Shown: positions 33,786-45,780 of the stretch, piece by piece | Numbering within the stretch: the first letter of the stretch is position 1 | Layout: each line of letters starts with the position of its first letter | Assembly (NCBI GenBank): GCA_963971305.1 | Contig: CAXARO010000238.1 | Span: 1-64,000, forward strand | Direction of reading: 5' to 3' | DNA: 64,000 nt | Source of the DNA: Arcuatula senhousia | Taxonomy: Eukaryota; Mollusca; Bivalvia; Mytilida; Mytilidae | Notes under the pieces: generated by a model | Database searches by the model: none | Seen by the model: the letters and a program-made list of their open reading frames with translations, nothing else | What the model was told of the DNA's origin: nothing | Made by a program: the position numbers and the translations under genes

Positions 33786-34490
33786 GTTGAAAATAAACTT
33801 AAGTTTAAAGAATTAAAATGGCATTGCGATAAATATGAACCTTAAAGAAATAAATTTGGATTAAACCAAGACCTTTTAGTTCATTCTGATAAACGATAAA
33901 GAGATGTTGTACGGAACACAAACAACATCAAGAAACAGGAATTTAAAAAAATCACAATGAAAAACAGCCAGAAGTCTTCAACATGACCATAGGTCGCTGA
34001 TCGTCGTCTTACATTGGCCCAAGACTAAAAATACAATACATAAGTTCCATAACCAATCCCTAAATTATCAACGAGAGACCCATTTTTGGACATATAGATG
34101 ACAGAGACAAAGAAAAGTTTTGACAACTATTCCTTGCTAAGAACAGGCACATATAAAATGTGGCGCCGTTAAACTAGTTTTTGAGGCCCAACTGATACCG
34201 TTTAGTTGGAAGATAAAATGGTTAACCACTGAAGACACCATATATCAGAAGGCAACTTGGAGCCAGACCGGACCAAAGGCGGGCTAAATGCAGGAAACTA
34301 AAGATTTATAAGAGTACAGATTAAAAAGTAAGCATTCAATCTCCGACTTAAAAAGACACCTTGTTAGTAGATTCCGTGGCAAAATCCACGACCTTAGCTT
34401 AGGAAAATCGTTGATATTTTCGGGGCACGCGTACGCAGACGAAAAACACTGTTTTATTAGTACATGTATGTCCGGTAAACATTTATGTCA
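33786..34490. other. No recognisable feature
   Basis: Low-copy looking. No exon supported. Confidence 0.35.
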
Positions 34491-34494
34491 AATT

Positions 34495-34990
34495 CTGTTT
34501 TCGCGTTGTAGAATGCTGTTCAGTTGGTTTTGTGTTTCTAAATTTTGTTTATTCGTGCTGTTCTTTTTCGTGTTTTATTACTAGTTTTGTCGTTGCCCTT
34601 TCAGACTTTTGACATTTAATTTAAACATATTTATAAGACCCCCCGCTTGTCCGTCCGTCCGTCCGTCCTTCAGTGACACCTAAGGGTGCCCATCTCTTAT
34701 CCGCAACTCCTCCTAAACCCCTTGGTGGATTTTCATAGAACTTAAACACAATCATTCTCACATATTGTAGATGTGCACCTCATATTAAAAAAACTGACCC
34801 CGATGATTTTTGGGGTTTCCTGTAGCAAAACATGGACTTAGCTGTTTGACCGCAACTCCTCTCAAGCCCCTCAGTTGGTTTTCATAAAACTTTAATATAA
34901 TCTTTGTGATATAATGTAGATGTGTAGTCCTTACTTATAAAACTAAAAATCTCTTAATTGATCTGACAATTCACTTAACAGTTGTTGTTT
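34495..34990. repeat. M1 repeat followed by a GTCCGTCC-headed repeat with two units
   Basis: 34495-34620 carries M1 ('gttcagttggttttgtgttt' ... 'cctttcagacttttgacatt'). From 34635, '(gtcc)n' leads into 'ccgcaactcctcctaaacc' and, about 155 bp later, 'ccgcaactcctctcaagcc', each followed by 'ttttcata(g/a)aac'. Confidence 0.65.
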
Positions 34991-35099
34991 ACACTGGACA
35001 TGCTACATGTATTTGTTTAGGAGTGTAAATAGTTTGAGTTCAATTTCAGAAGTGTCAAGTGTATTATCTTTTAAATTTTTATCACAGCTAAACAATAAA

Positions 35100-35240
35100 G
35101 TTGATGTTTTGCGCTCTTGCAACACTTAATAAGTTATTTAAAGGCGATGAACATGAAAAGGATGAACATGAACATGAAATGATGATGATAAAAGAAAAGG
35201 AAACTAAGGAGCAGGAAATTTAGAACAACAGGAAAAAGGG
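35100..35240 (-). repeat. Partial S1-family copy
   Basis: 'tgttttgcgctcttgcaaca' ... 'ggcgatgaacatgaaaagga' ... 'acaggaaaaaggggaatggt'. Only the (CTCA)-proximal half is present. Confidence 0.65.
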
Positions 35241-35878
35241 GAATGGTTAGTACATGTAGGGACGGAAAAGTTTAGTGTAAACAAGATATGTCTAGTACAA
35301 AAAGAGAGAGAGCGTGCATGCGCGCAAAGTAAACCGCAAAATTCGAAGGGAAAAAAAATCAGTGATATAATTATATTTTTCATATTTGACACATGTTTCA
35401 ATTGATATGTAGACCATTTCGGTTTGGTAAGGTGGTACTTCACCCCAACACACCATCTTGTCCAAAACCAAAATACAAGGACGCCATCTTGTCATCTAGA
35501 AGAACCAAAAATAATAAACAAAGTCCATAAACATAGATGACTGAAAACAATTTAAGAAAATATGAGCTTATTTATCATAAAAAAAGATTTAAAATGCTAT
35601 TTGATGCCCCCGATCGTTTATTTTTGTTATTAGCTCTTTATTTGTATCTGCAGTGTCATATATCTATTGATTTTGTTTTATTCTACCGACTACTCGTTTA
35701 TTGTTTGTTCTCGGTGCCTTTCAATGCTTAAATTTGATCACTTTAAAACAAAACAATACACACCTTTTATGTTCCATGTAATAAGTTTTTCAAGGCTGTC
35801 AGAAAATGCAAATTTCATCTTAAAGTTTATATATTGAGTAAAAATAAATATATATTTATTATAAGTAATTGTTGTGAG

Positions 35879-36353
35879 TGAGTGAGTTGGTGTTTTACGC
35901 CCGTGCAACGCTATATAGGTTATTTACAGGCGATGAGCATGAAAAGGATGATACAATGAACATGAAACGATGATGATATAAATTATATGAAATATGTGAT
36001 GGGGTGGGAAACACAGGGACGGTATATTTTGAAGAACCACAGGAAAAGGGGAGTAGTAGGTAGGGGCGGAAAATTTAGCCTATGTTGTGAACTACTTGGC
36101 GGTCCACAAAGGGGTCTTTTACGTGCATGAAGCGTGGCATTCTCCACACACGTTGGCCCACTATGGTCGGCGGTCAGGGTTTCTGACAACCCCCGCGGAC
36201 GAGGCTACCCTATTCAGCCACCTAGGGTACACACTTGGTCGCTCTGTGAACTGAGCACTGACCCGACGTCAGAATCCCAAGACCCTTAGTCGCCTCTTAC
36301 GACAAGCTAGGCTCTGCTGTGGGCCTATTCGCCACCCGGGCCCCGCACGGGAC
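35879..36353 (-). mobile_element. SINE-like element S1 with 15-bp target duplication
   Basis: 475 bp between direct repeats AGTAATTGTTGTGAG (35864-35878 and 36354-36368). In its presumed sense (minus) it starts at the GC-rich end ('gtgcggggcccgggtggcga', then 'ataggcccacagcagagcct') and ends in a (TCAC)n tail. An A-box-like TGGCGAATAGG lies near the start. A long target duplication, a simple-repeat tail and no coding capacity indicate LINE-driven retroposition. No clear tRNA fold was identified, so the class is uncertain. Confidence 0.85.
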
Positions 36354-36369
36354 AGTAATTGTTGTGAGG

Positions 36370-37200
36370 TGTATCATCATGTTGTCAGTTGCGATAGTGT
36401 TAATGAGTAAAATATATTATATATTTATTTTAGAACACGTGGTAACAAAGTGAGTGCCATTAATAATGGCCACAGAGCGTTTGTTTGCAAAGTCCGGACA
36501 CTAACTGCAACTTTATTCTTTATTTCACTTTATTTATCAATATCAATTGCATAAAATAAAATCAACATTAAACAGATTATTTGTGGCACATAGCAGTCGG
36601 CATCAGTCATATTAAATCAAATTTAAAAATGTACATGGCAGTGCCAGTCATTATTTTGGTTCATTCCTAAAAAAAGAAATTGTTGCCTATATTTGACCAA
36701 AAATACCTGAGAATTCCGAAAAATATAAAAAGTCTCAACGGATTTGCCAGCATCCTTAAGTTAGATTAAATTTGAGTCTACGTGTAAATTTCAGATTTCA
36801 TGTTAATATTTTTAAACAGTCACACAGTTATTACCTTTATTTACAGACATATAGATTTACAATTGTATATGTGTATGGTGTGCAATAGTTTTGGTTTTTT
36901 GTTTCTTTCAATGGCTTGTTAAATAGTTCTTTATTCAATAAAAGGAATTAAAAAAATCGTTTTTTAGTACAAAACACGTCCGAATAAGGGTAAAACAGCA
37001 TGCATTACTAGAAGAATGTGTAAGTTTTGTCTCTCCTTGACCAACAACCGAATTGTAGAACAATGCTGTTTTTCTCTTTTAACCAATGACGTCAGTCTGA
37101 TGCGCTGAAAAATATACAAGATTGAGATTATTTTCTTCCAATATGTAATTGAATATAGACAATACCTGTATAGGTAATAACAAAACTACCGAATTTGGAG
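36370..37200. other. Mostly unassigned AT-rich DNA
   Basis: 'cctgagaattccgaaaaata' ... 'gccagcatccttaa' (36708-36760) resembles the right end of the TTAA MITE at 46082-46477, without a left partner. Confidence 0.4.
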
Positions 37201-37204
37201 GATC

Positions 37205-37440
37205 AATCTCAAATTTCGGGTGTGCTATAGCAAGCAGGAACTGCTTACTCTTCCGGAGCACCTGAGTTCACTCTTGTTTCGACTGGAGTTCGCGTTGTTG
37301 ATTGATATTCAGTTGTTTTGTGTTTCCATGTTTTACATGTTGTCTGTTTTTGTCCTGTTCTTGTTGGTGTTTACTGGTTTTGTCTCTGCCCTTTCGGACT
37401 TTTGACATTCGGATACCCCATTGGTACCTCTGCTTCTTAG
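37205..37440 (+). repeat. Dispersed repeat M1, good copy
   Basis: 'gggtgtgctatagcaagcag', 'gaactgcttactcttccgga', 'gcacctgagttcactcttg', 'gttcgcgttgttgattgata', 'tctctgccctttcggacttt', 'ggataccccattggtacctc'. One of the most complete copies. Confidence 0.85.
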
Positions 37441-37712
37441 AGGGAAGACAAAACAAGGAAAATACTTGGAGAAATTGGAAGATCGCAATGGGCCTGACTT
37501 GGTACAGTATCAACAAAAACCACATCATGTGAGCCAGGAATATTGAGAAAAAAGTACAAAAGGCTATGGATGATTCAAATATAAGATTTATATTTGTCAA
37601 TGCTGATGTCCCAATCTGGAAGGGATGCACAGTAAAAGTAAAAAATAATTTAAACAATTGAATAATATTATATTCTTAAAATCTTACACTACTTTATGTT
37701 TGGTAATGGTAA

Positions 37713-38408
37713 CAAGAGGATCCATGGAGCCTCAAACGCTCACCTGACTTAAATTTTTTTTTTTTAAATTGAAAGTGCTATAAGTTTAATAAGGGGTCAT
37801 CTGACAACATCGATTAACTAAACTAAAAGTGTAGAGTTAAATTAGTTGAACACTTTAGCAATCAAAAGCTTTTTTTTCTTTCAAGTTTTAACAGCTACAT
37901 GTATGATGCATAAAAGGTAACCTAGACATTTAAGGGGTGATAATTTCTATAAGTGGTCAATTAAAATCTTCTATCCTATTGGATTTTTGTAGGGCTTTAT
38001 TTACTAAGAAATCATTGTAAATTTAAAGTTTTTCTCTAGTTTTTATGGTTTGCCAAACAACAGAGGAAGGCTATGAAAATGAACAAAAACAATTTTGATG
38101 CTATATGGGGAATAGGTCGTAATAAGAAGGATCCTACAACTTGGACCCTATGTCTTAATTTTGATATCTTTTATTTGCAAGAAACTGCAATTTACAGCTA
38201 TGTTTTATTTTTAGCATGATGGCCATGTTTTTACAAATCAAAAGTCCAAACGATAATTTTGTTGCACAAATACCAAAAAACAACTGTACCATGTTTGATT
38301 GCAACTGGATTTATGGTGTTAGAAGAGTTAATAACGTTTGAAAATGTTAACGGACGGACGCCAAGTGGTGGCAATAGCTTACATGAACCATCAGGTCGGG
38401 TGAGCTAA
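37713..38408 (+). mobile_element. Repeat element F, ~700-bp copy at the 3' end of the lectin gene
   Basis: Begins AAGAGGATCCATGGAGCCTC, then AAACGCTCACCTGAC. Ends 'ggacggacgccaagtggtgg' ... GGTGAGCTAAAA at 38408. The minus-strand lectin frame runs into this element before its stop. Confidence 0.72.
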
Positions 38409-38636
38409 AAAAAAGTGTGCAATAAACTGACCCAATCTCGCAAATAAAGTACTCCGATCTAGAACAGAAGAAATCATTCCATTGAAAACTATAATGGTGC
38501 GGAAGATGCACACATAAATCATGCAATGCCTCCCCGTTATTTGGTTCCTCTGGGTACCAATCATTATATGTCAACGGAGCACTAGAATTGGCCCAGATCC
38601 ACTCATTGTTGACTTTCTGTAAACCCATCCAGTAAC
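38347..38636 (-). CDS. C-type lectin, exon 4 (C-terminal half of CTLD)
   Basis: Starts after a TTTTTAG acceptor (38638-38637) with the last two bases of a Gly codon split after base one. Encodes GYWMGLQKVNNEWIWANSS, then YPEEPNNGEALHDLCVHL, QWNDFFCSRSEYFICE. EPN is the mannose-type sugar motif and WND the second calcium-site motif of C-type lectin domains. Cys pairs DLC...FFC and FIC...(earlier Cys) fit the fold. After FICEIGSVYCTLFF the frame enters repeat F (from 38408 downwards) and stops at 38349-38347, so about 20 residues are repeat-derived. Either this is the true end, or a donor such as GG|GTCAGT just after CEI leads to an exon beyond. Confidence 0.85.
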
Positions 38637-39744
38637 CTAAAAAGAGGCATGTAAAGTGAAACTTTGTTTCGTCTTTTTTAACATTACCGTTGTGTAGAAT
38701 ATTTGGTTTTGCGCATCCGTACATGAAGTTACCTTTAGATTCAATCTATGGTATGTTGCATAGTACATGATCAGGATCTATAGTGGGTGAAGCTCAGCAA
38801 AGTGGCAATTGAAAGGGTTTGAAAAGGAATATTTTCAGACATTGCAGTCAATTTAAAAAACAACATGCATAATTTTTGTAATATACCTTTGCATTTGAGC
38901 TCATCATTTTTGACGTAATGCAGTGTAAATAAATGGAGTTTCTTTAACGTGATCGATTGTTTTTTTCACCGAGAGAAGTTAAGGTAAACAATGATACAAG
39001 AACAAAATTCCTGGGTTTACCGCCGCTCATTAAACAGATAAGCGTCAAACCAAGATGGAATCGCATTCCGTAATATGACATCCATTCCTGAAGATTCATA
39101 CCAAATATCGAAAGCCTACAAAAACTAGTAGCTGAGAAATCATTTGGCCCTAAAAATTCCAAGTAGAGACGCGACAATTCTGGAAACGCATCCCACCATA
39201 CAAGACCCCTACATTAAGCTGCATACCAAATATTGTCAATGAATAATAGTACATATGTGTAGCGGCGAAATCTTTTACGAAACAGGTGTCACTGACGCAA
39301 GGATTTCTATGTTACCGCTCCACGTTTGGCGCAGGGGACTAAAATGTTGATGATCAACTTCACATGTAACGACATTGAACAAACTTTTCTCGGAGGTTTT
39401 ATTGTGTTTTTCTACAACTGATTAACGATTTATTGATAATCAGGACACGATCGAATTGAAACAACAAATAGACTTGTTTTGGCATACCGTATCAGTGACA
39501 CGACACTCATAACACAGACCTTTGTAATGTCATGCAAAACGGTACGACCACAAACCAGAAAAAAATTGAACCAAACTCACAAAACATGCTAGTATACATG
39601 TACGCACAATCAGACAACGCACTCAGAAAGTGACGAAACCTTCGGCAAACCTTCCGTACAATCTACAACTAGCTGAAGAGTAGAAACGTTGTATGGTAGT
39701 AAGAAAACGTTTTTCCATGACGTTATAAAGAAGCAAATAAGTGC

Positions 39745-40275
39745 CATTGGGGCATGTGAATCTCAAAAGTCTGAAAAGCCAACAGAAAAATCAGTCAACT
39801 CCAACAAGATCAACACGAAAAAAAAAACAAAAAAACAAACAAACAAAAAAAACAACGGACTAGCAATCAGCAACGCGAAGTCGAAACGACAGTGATATCA
39901 CGTGCTACGTTATTGCGTTGCCAATTTAGCGTGTTGAATCCAGTGAAGGATGACAATAAGCAAAGACGCACCGATGGGGCATTAGAATGTCAAAGAAGCA
40001 GAGGTACCAATGGGGTATCCGAATGTCAAAAGTCCGAAAGGGCAGAGACAAAACCAGTAAACACCAACAAGAACGGGACAAAAACAGACAACATGTAAAA
40101 CATGACAACACAAAACAACTGAATATTAATCAACAACGTGAACTCCAGTCGAAACAAGAGTGAACTCAGGTGCTCCGGAAGAGTAAGCAGTTCAGTAAGC
40201 AGAGTAAGAGTAAGTCAGAAAAGGCAACGCCAAAACCAGTAAAAATGAACGAGAACAGCATGAAGAACACAAAAT
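39745..40275 (-). repeat. M1 repeats, two or three adjoining copies
   Basis: 'catttggggcatgtgaatctc'-like starts at 39745, 39975 and 40015. The best copy reads 'aatggggtatccgaatgtca' ... 'gtgaactcaggtgctccgga' and ends at 40195. A further partial follows to 40275. Confidence 0.72.
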
Positions 40276-40439
40276 ATAATAATAGTTAACACTAAAGTAT
40301 GTCTCGCCTGCCAATTACCATCAGAAACAATTATTCTTTCTTACTTACACTATATTTTGAATTTACATGGATTTTCAGTTTCTGAGATCAAAAGATGTTT
40401 ATAGAACCTAAACATTGCTAATATATGCAATAAAAATAA

Positions 40440-40985
40440 TCAAAGTCACTCAACCAGAAAATCAAGGTCAAGGTCAAAAGACAGGGATGCAACTGTGCTA
40501 AGCTATTTCTAGGGCATATGCATACCAAGTTTCATCAACCTAGGACCTAAAGTTCTTGAGATATGGAGGTGCTCGCAAAACTTTTCCATTATTATTATAT
40601 GTATTGGAAATTGTCAAAGTCACTCAACCGGAAAACCAAGATCAAGGTCTAAAGATTGAGATGCATCTGTGCTAATCTACTACTTGGGCATATGCATACC
40701 AAGTTCTATCAACCTAGGACCTATAGTTCTTGAGATACGGAGGTATTTGCAAAACTTTTCAATTGCTATTACATGTATTGAAAATTGTCAAAGTCACTCA
40801 ACCGATAAAATCAAGGTCGAGGTCAAAAGATGAGGATGCAGCTGTGCTTAGCTACTACAAGGGCATATGCATACCAAGTTTCATCAACCTAGGACCTATT
40901 GTTCTTGAGATATGGAGGTGCTCATAAAACTTTTCCAAAAAGTTAACGCTGCCGCCGCCGGTAAAGTAACACCTTTGTCCCGCTC
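40440..40985 (+). repeat. Three ~175-bp tandem units
   Basis: 'caaagtcactcaaccgg(a)aaa' ... 'gggcatatgcataccaagtt' ... 'atcaacctaggacctat' ... 'cttgagatatggaggt' starts near 40440, 40615 and 40790. It ends in 'gccgccgccggtaaagtaac' and 'ttgcaggcgagacaaaaact', a terminus I recognise from other molluscan repeats. Confidence 0.8.
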
Positions 40986-41464
40986 TGCTTTGCAGGCGAG
41001 ACAAAAACTCAACAACAACTGAACAGAAATTGTCAATTCGAATCAAATCGGAACAAAACCCTACGACCAATCAACATCTGCACTTATTTGAGGGATGGAA
41101 ATCCCATATTTATCTATCGGCGCACGAAGTCTTCCGTAAAATCAGAAACTTAAGTATTTATCTTAAAAATACACATAGAAGTCTGATGCACATGACATCT
41201 TCCATAATAATGAGGAGTCGAGTTGTGATACGTGACGCCCTATCAAGGAAACCACAATAGACACACGCTTTGTAACAATGAATCAGTTTTATATGTAAAC
41301 ATTATCTGAGCGTACGGAGTGTGGCTACACTATGAAGTGTAAGTTGACAATTCGAAAGTTATTTTCATAGAGCTTTGTTTACTGTCTCCGCTGATAGCCT
41401 ATTGTGTAGATAAAAATTTAAAGCAGTTTCACATATCGCAATATTGCTAAATTTTATTACTTAC

Positions 41465-41588
41465 CCCAGCCAGTACTTCCGTTGAACGCAGTCTGATTGT
41501 AATGTTTCACGGCTTCTGATTGGATGAAAGCGGTTTCTGTTGATGATGTTATTTCAGCCAGATATCCGCCAAATTCTCGACAAAAATC
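41465..41588 (-). CDS. C-type lectin, exon 3
   Basis: 124 bp between a TTCTTGTAG acceptor (41590-41589) and a GTAAGT donor (41464). Phase 0 in, phase 1 out. Encodes DFCREFGGYLAEITSSTETA followed by FIQSEAVKHY and NGSTGWG. The pattern C-x-E-F-G-G-Y-L-A-E-I is the first conserved strand/helix of a C-type lectin domain. The exon ends exactly where GYWMGL of exon 4 continues. N-x-T/S sites (NQT, NGS) are possible glycosylation positions. Confidence 0.9.
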
Positions 41589-42639
41589 CTACAAGAACCA
41601 ATAAATATGAAAATCGTGTATTTCTCAACTTTTTGGATCAGCAAATTTTAGGACTTTTAAGCAGATACAAGAATTTGAAAACTAACTAACTGTACGAAGT
41701 TTAAAGCTCTTCACCAAAAAAGTTTTTGTTCTCTTATTTGTTTTCCTGTTTGACTTCAACATTTAAAAAAAAACAAGAGGTAGCATTGTGTGAGAGATGC
41801 GACGCCAGATCCCTTTGTTGACCGCAAAAAAGCACATTACCGAGTCAATTTGCCACCCCTATTCATCGCTACCTTTTCCAGTGGTCTTCAAAATTACTGT
41901 TCCTTTGTTTCCCACCATCATTTAATTTAATCATCATCATTTTCATTTTAATCCTTTATTTAATTCTTTGTAATCTTTATATAATCTTTGGCTTTTTCAA
42001 TAAGCGCCTGATAGGTCTTTAATAGACCAAACGCGCTTTAGGCGCAGCAAAATATATTGTCTGGAACTTTGTTGAAATTTGTATTTGTCAGCCTTTTGAT
42101 GTTCATCACCCTTGTATTACCTATATAAAGTGTTGCTAGGACACAAACACCACCGCAATCACTCAACAGGAAGAGACCGCCATTTAGGGCTCAATGCTGT
42201 TTTTCATAACAAAAGCAAAATCCACTTTCTTAAAAAACATTAGTTATTGCTTTACTCCCAAGCCGATTTCGGCTACTTCCGGGAGATGAACCTGCAGAAG
42301 GGTTCTTTCAAGGTCGAGGAGCGTGGTGTTTCTCCCACCACAATGCACCACTATGGTTTGCAGGCAGGCTATTCGCATTATAGCCTGACGACTCCGGCGT
42401 TTATTATGACAGGGCTGCCCAATTTAATCACTTGGGGCACACATCCAAGTCGCTTTGAGGGCAAAGCGGCCTGACCTGATGTCAGGTTTTTGAGAACTCT
42501 AGTGGACTTTTGCCGACAAGCTTAGCGCTGATGCGGGCCTATTCGCCATCGGCATCCGAATGGGTTATCCTTATATAAAAGCGTTATGTACTGTTATTAA
42601 AATATTGTATTCAATATGATTTATGAATTAATGACTTAC
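41589..42639 (-). other. Lectin intron 2 (1.05 kb) with S1 and E fragments
   Basis: Contains an S1 fragment (about 41860-41965, 'tgttcctttgtttcccacca'), an inverted repeat E fragment (41985-42095, 'gtctggaactttgttgaaat') and an S1-variant fragment (42240-42565, 'agttattgctttactcccaa' ... 'gcgggcctattcgccatcgg'). None disturbs the splice sites. Confidence 0.75.
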
Positions 42640-42722
42640 TTTTGACTCATTCCAAGATAACATCTCTGTGCTGAAGTAGTAACAACTTGTGCCATTCTGT
42701 TGCCAATTTTTGTCAGGACAAG
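42640..42722 (-). CDS. C-type lectin, exon 2 (start of CTLD)
   Basis: 83 bp between a TTTCAG acceptor (42724-42723) and a GTAAGT donor (42639). Phase 1 in, phase 0 out. Encodes CPDKNWQQNGTSCYYFSTEM then LSWNESK, the long-form C-type lectin start (CP...W...CY.F....W.ES). The first Cys codon follows a split Thr codon shared with exon 1 (A|CT). Too short to stand out as a frame, but unmistakable by motif and splicing. Confidence 0.9.
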
Positions 42723-42787
42723 CTGAAACAAAGAAATTTATACAATATATATTCAATATAACGACAATAAAACGATTTTAATTTTCA

Positions 42788-42945
42788 GAGTTCGCGTTGT
42801 TGACTGATATTCAGCGACTTTTGTGTTTCCATGTTTTGCGTGTTGTCTGTTTTTGTCCCGTTCTTGTTGGTGATTACTGGTTTTGTCTCTGTCCTTTCAG
42901 ACTTTTGACATTCGAATACCCCATTGGTACATCTGCTTGTTTCAA
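42788..42945 (+). repeat. Dispersed repeat M1
   Basis: 'agagttcgcgttgttgactg' ... 'cctttcagacttttgacatt' ... 'accccattggtacatctgc'. Confidence 0.8.
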
Positions 42946-43859
42946 ATAATAACTCATTAGGTAAAACATATCCCTCAACGACATGATTATGGGAAAATGT
43001 AATAAATTTTGAAGTGTGTCTTCACAGTGATGTTAATGACGTTAGTCCCGCCAAAAGTAAAAAAAAAGTTTCCAAGAGTTGTCCCCCTTATTGCGACGAA
43101 TACTCGGAAAAATAAAAGCCTGTACCATATACATGATATAGATTTGATAAAATATTTGTAGTTTTATTGTCTTATGTAGTCTGACATAATAATCTACAGT
43201 TATCCAAACCATTATATTTTATTAATATTACTCAATAGTTAGAAAAACCCGAATAGAAGAATTTTCTATTGGAAATTAAGTCCCGCCCCTTTTACCTTAT
43301 TTGGCAAATCAGACGAAATTTGATACCTCACTTCTTAAATCGGATTTAGCACCCCAAAGATCGGCATCGATTGTTTTAGAATTTTACCACATGATAGATG
43401 AAATAATATAGAATTTGAATTGCTGCTCATTCTTTTGTATTTTTGAAAATTATAACAAAAAATGATATCAAGATGAAAAACGCAGTTTTTCTCATTCTGA
43501 TTTATACCCTTTTCGTCAAAAAAATCAAAATTATTCTTAACATTATCAACAATGAGCACCTAAATCCAAATAAATTGATCAACAACAAACCCAAATAAAT
43601 GATTTTTAATCAATTTGATGGTGCTTATCGGGGTGCCAAACTTCAGTTTCCAAATCCGAGAAAAGTCATGTTGCAGACAAAATGGTTGTCATGGGTACCT
43701 ATTTATGGTACTATATGAGCAGTATTTTAACGCATTTACATATTTTCTAAATACATATCAAATTCCTGTTCATTTCGATATAAAATAACTTTATAATTGA
43801 TTTTTAAGCAACAACTTTTCTCCATCTGTAATAGTTTTCATTGTATGAGCCAAAAACTT

Positions 43860-44287
43860 GAAAATTGCTATTTTTCACCTTGAAGGTAACTCCTGTAAGG
43901 GGTCATCTGACAACTTCGACTCAATGGAGACTTTTGTAGAGCTTTTGATGATGAAGCGACTCAATGGAGACTTTTGTAGAGCTTTTGATGATGAAGCAGT
44001 AGCCTGCATCATATTACATCTATCTGTTATACTTTTTGATATACAAGCCAAAAACATAACCTGACCCCCCTGGTCTATTTCTAGTAACTGCGGCCATTTT
44101 GTTTGGACGGCGGTCATTATTTGTGCAATCGCGGTAGAGGACATCCCATAAATGAAGTGTGCAAAGTTTCAAAGCAATCCCTTCAGTCGTTTCGTCGGAG
44201 AAGATTTTCAAAGAAAAGTTAACGATGACGACGGACGACGACGACGACGGGTGCCAAGTGATGGCAATACCTCAGGTGAGCTAAAAA
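43860..44287 (+). mobile_element. Repeat element F, short copy with 40-bp doublet
   Basis: 'aaggggtcatctgacaactt', the doublet at 43919-43998, 'ggccattttgtttggacgg' and the terminal 'gacgacgacgacgggtgcca', 'agtgatggcaatacctcagg' and TGAGCTAAAA. The leading AGGCTCC end is missing. Confidence 0.65.
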
Positions 44288-44969
44288 CTAGCCATTTTCT
44301 GAGTGCAATAAAGTCTTAGAATTTAACAATTTATACATTTTAATAAAATTGACTGGGGTTATTATTTCAACTCAATTATATTGCGGGTCTAACGGGTGAA
44401 AGTAAATGTAAGACGTACAATGCATATGCCAGCTTTAAGCCTACCACCCTAGTGATAAACTTAAAAAAAAAACAATGAGCACGTTGACCCCTAATTATTT
44501 TAATGCCATTCTTAAATTAAAATTAACCAAAAATTCAACATCAATCAATAATTCAAAAATATTTTCAATGAACAATTTTTTTTCTTTATGGCTTTTTATT
44601 TACACAATTTCTCTAAGAATGTCATAAAATTACCTGTAAAACCAATTTTAGGGTTTAATCAAAATATTGCATTTTTGAAACAAATAGTGACATAATAAAC
44701 AAGTCCATATTCTCTTAATTGTACCACAAAAGACTTTCATGGCTTTAACGTTAGCATAATTTAGCTGTTTAAATCTATGAAAAAGTGATAATTATAATAG
44801 AAAGAAAAAATGTACAACAAGTATTTATGATGTAATGAAGACCTTAAACAAAAGAAAAATTAGGGTAAACCTGCAAATATTTTTGCCTTATTTTGACGGG
44901 AAAACACCAGAGGATTCTGACAAAATGTAAAAATCTCAAAAGCTCAAATGCCAACATCCTTAAATAACA

Positions 44970-45060
44970 ATAGGTAAATAAGTATGTATTACATTAAATT
45001 TCAATTCCATTCTCAACAATTATTTACTTTATAACTTTCTTTTTGTCTCCGACAATGTCT
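44970..45060. repeat. Fragment of a TTAA MITE right end
   Basis: 'gaaaacaccagaggattctg' ... 'gccaacatccttaa' (44900-44975) matches the right half of the element at 46082-46477. Confidence 0.45.
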
Positions 45061-45363
45061 TTTTCAAATACAAACTTAAATATTTAATAACGTACGTACC
45101 ATGTTCTTACTAACTCATCGAAAGTCATAGAACGTGGAAAAAGCGTGTTTAACCTAATAAAGAACTTCAAGGTTAAAGACGCAAAGATGTCCAATTTCGT
45201 AAATATTTTACATTAACGGTATTTCTATCCGATGTACATTGTCGGAGATTGAAGTCAATGAATGATATACATTGTCATAACATTTCAAACCAACGATAAA
45301 AATGGAACAAATAGAAGTGGGAAATAGGAACGTTACTAGGAAAATGCAAAATCATGTACTTAC

Positions 45364-45667
45364 TTTTTCTGCTCTCGATGACAAGGAGCATTCCATCTTC
45401 ATTGGAGTTTGATACCAGTGTGTCCGAGCTGTATAACGCACAACGTTTGGTGACAGGGTGGAAGTACCCTATTCGACATTTCTTGTTATGAAAACAAACC
45501 ACTGAACATGCAAGCTTGGACTGCTCAAATCCGTCCAAAAAATTACTCTCACTATTTACTAAGCTATGGTGACGAACTATAGAAACCTTACTTTGAGCAG
45601 CGGCATCGGAACACTTTACAAACAAACATATTAAATATATCAGTTGTCTTACTTGCATTTTTGTCAT
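45364..45667 (-). CDS. Secreted C-type lectin, exon 1: signal peptide plus PAN/apple-like segment
   Basis: From ATG 45667 (a second in-frame ATG at 45658 fits the signal peptide equally well) to a GTAAGT donor at 45363, phase 1 out. Residues 4-25 are a signal peptide (MQVRQLIYLICLFVKCSDA, cleavage probably after Ala-Ala). Then come HSLVNSESNFLDGFEQSKLA, CSVVCFHNKKCRIGYFHPV and TKRCALYSSDTLVSN. The spacing C-x3-C-x5-C-x11-C is PAN/apple-like, a module that precedes the lectin domain in many bivalve lectins. With exons 2-4 (83, 124 and 290 bp) it gives about 266 residues. Likely a secreted Ca2+-dependent sugar-binding immune or adhesion protein. The broken paralogue is at 24658-24939. Confidence 0.87.
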
Positions 45668-45780
45668 TCTGTTTAATGTACTAACTTTAGATCTAGCTAG
45701 GAGAAGTTAATCATATTACTAGTATTAACCATTGCGACAAAGAATGATTTTAGACAAAACTAGTTTCGTATGTACTTTGT
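45668..45780 (-). promoter_or_regulatory. Probable 5' UTR/promoter of the lectin gene
   Basis: On the minus strand, AAAATCATTCTTTGTCGCAA and GGTTAATACTAG upstream of the ATG are conserved in front of the pseudogene copy at 24419-24450. This indicates that the duplicated unit included upstream DNA. No TATA box was confidently assigned. Confidence 0.45.

Larger units (their letters stand above)
38637..41464 (-). other. Lectin intron 3 (2.8 kb), repeat-filled
   Basis: GT (41464-41463) to AG (38638-38637). Contains M1 copies at 39745-40275 and a three-unit tandem repeat at 40440-40985. No other exon was recognised. Confidence 0.75.
42723..45363 (-). other. Lectin intron 1 (2.6 kb), repeat-bearing
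   Basis: Contains an M1 copy (42788-42945) and a short element F copy (43860-44287). It also holds a 40-bp perfect doublet ('gactcaatggagacttttgt' at 43919 and 43959) and AT-rich DNA. No further exon recognised. Confidence 0.75.
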
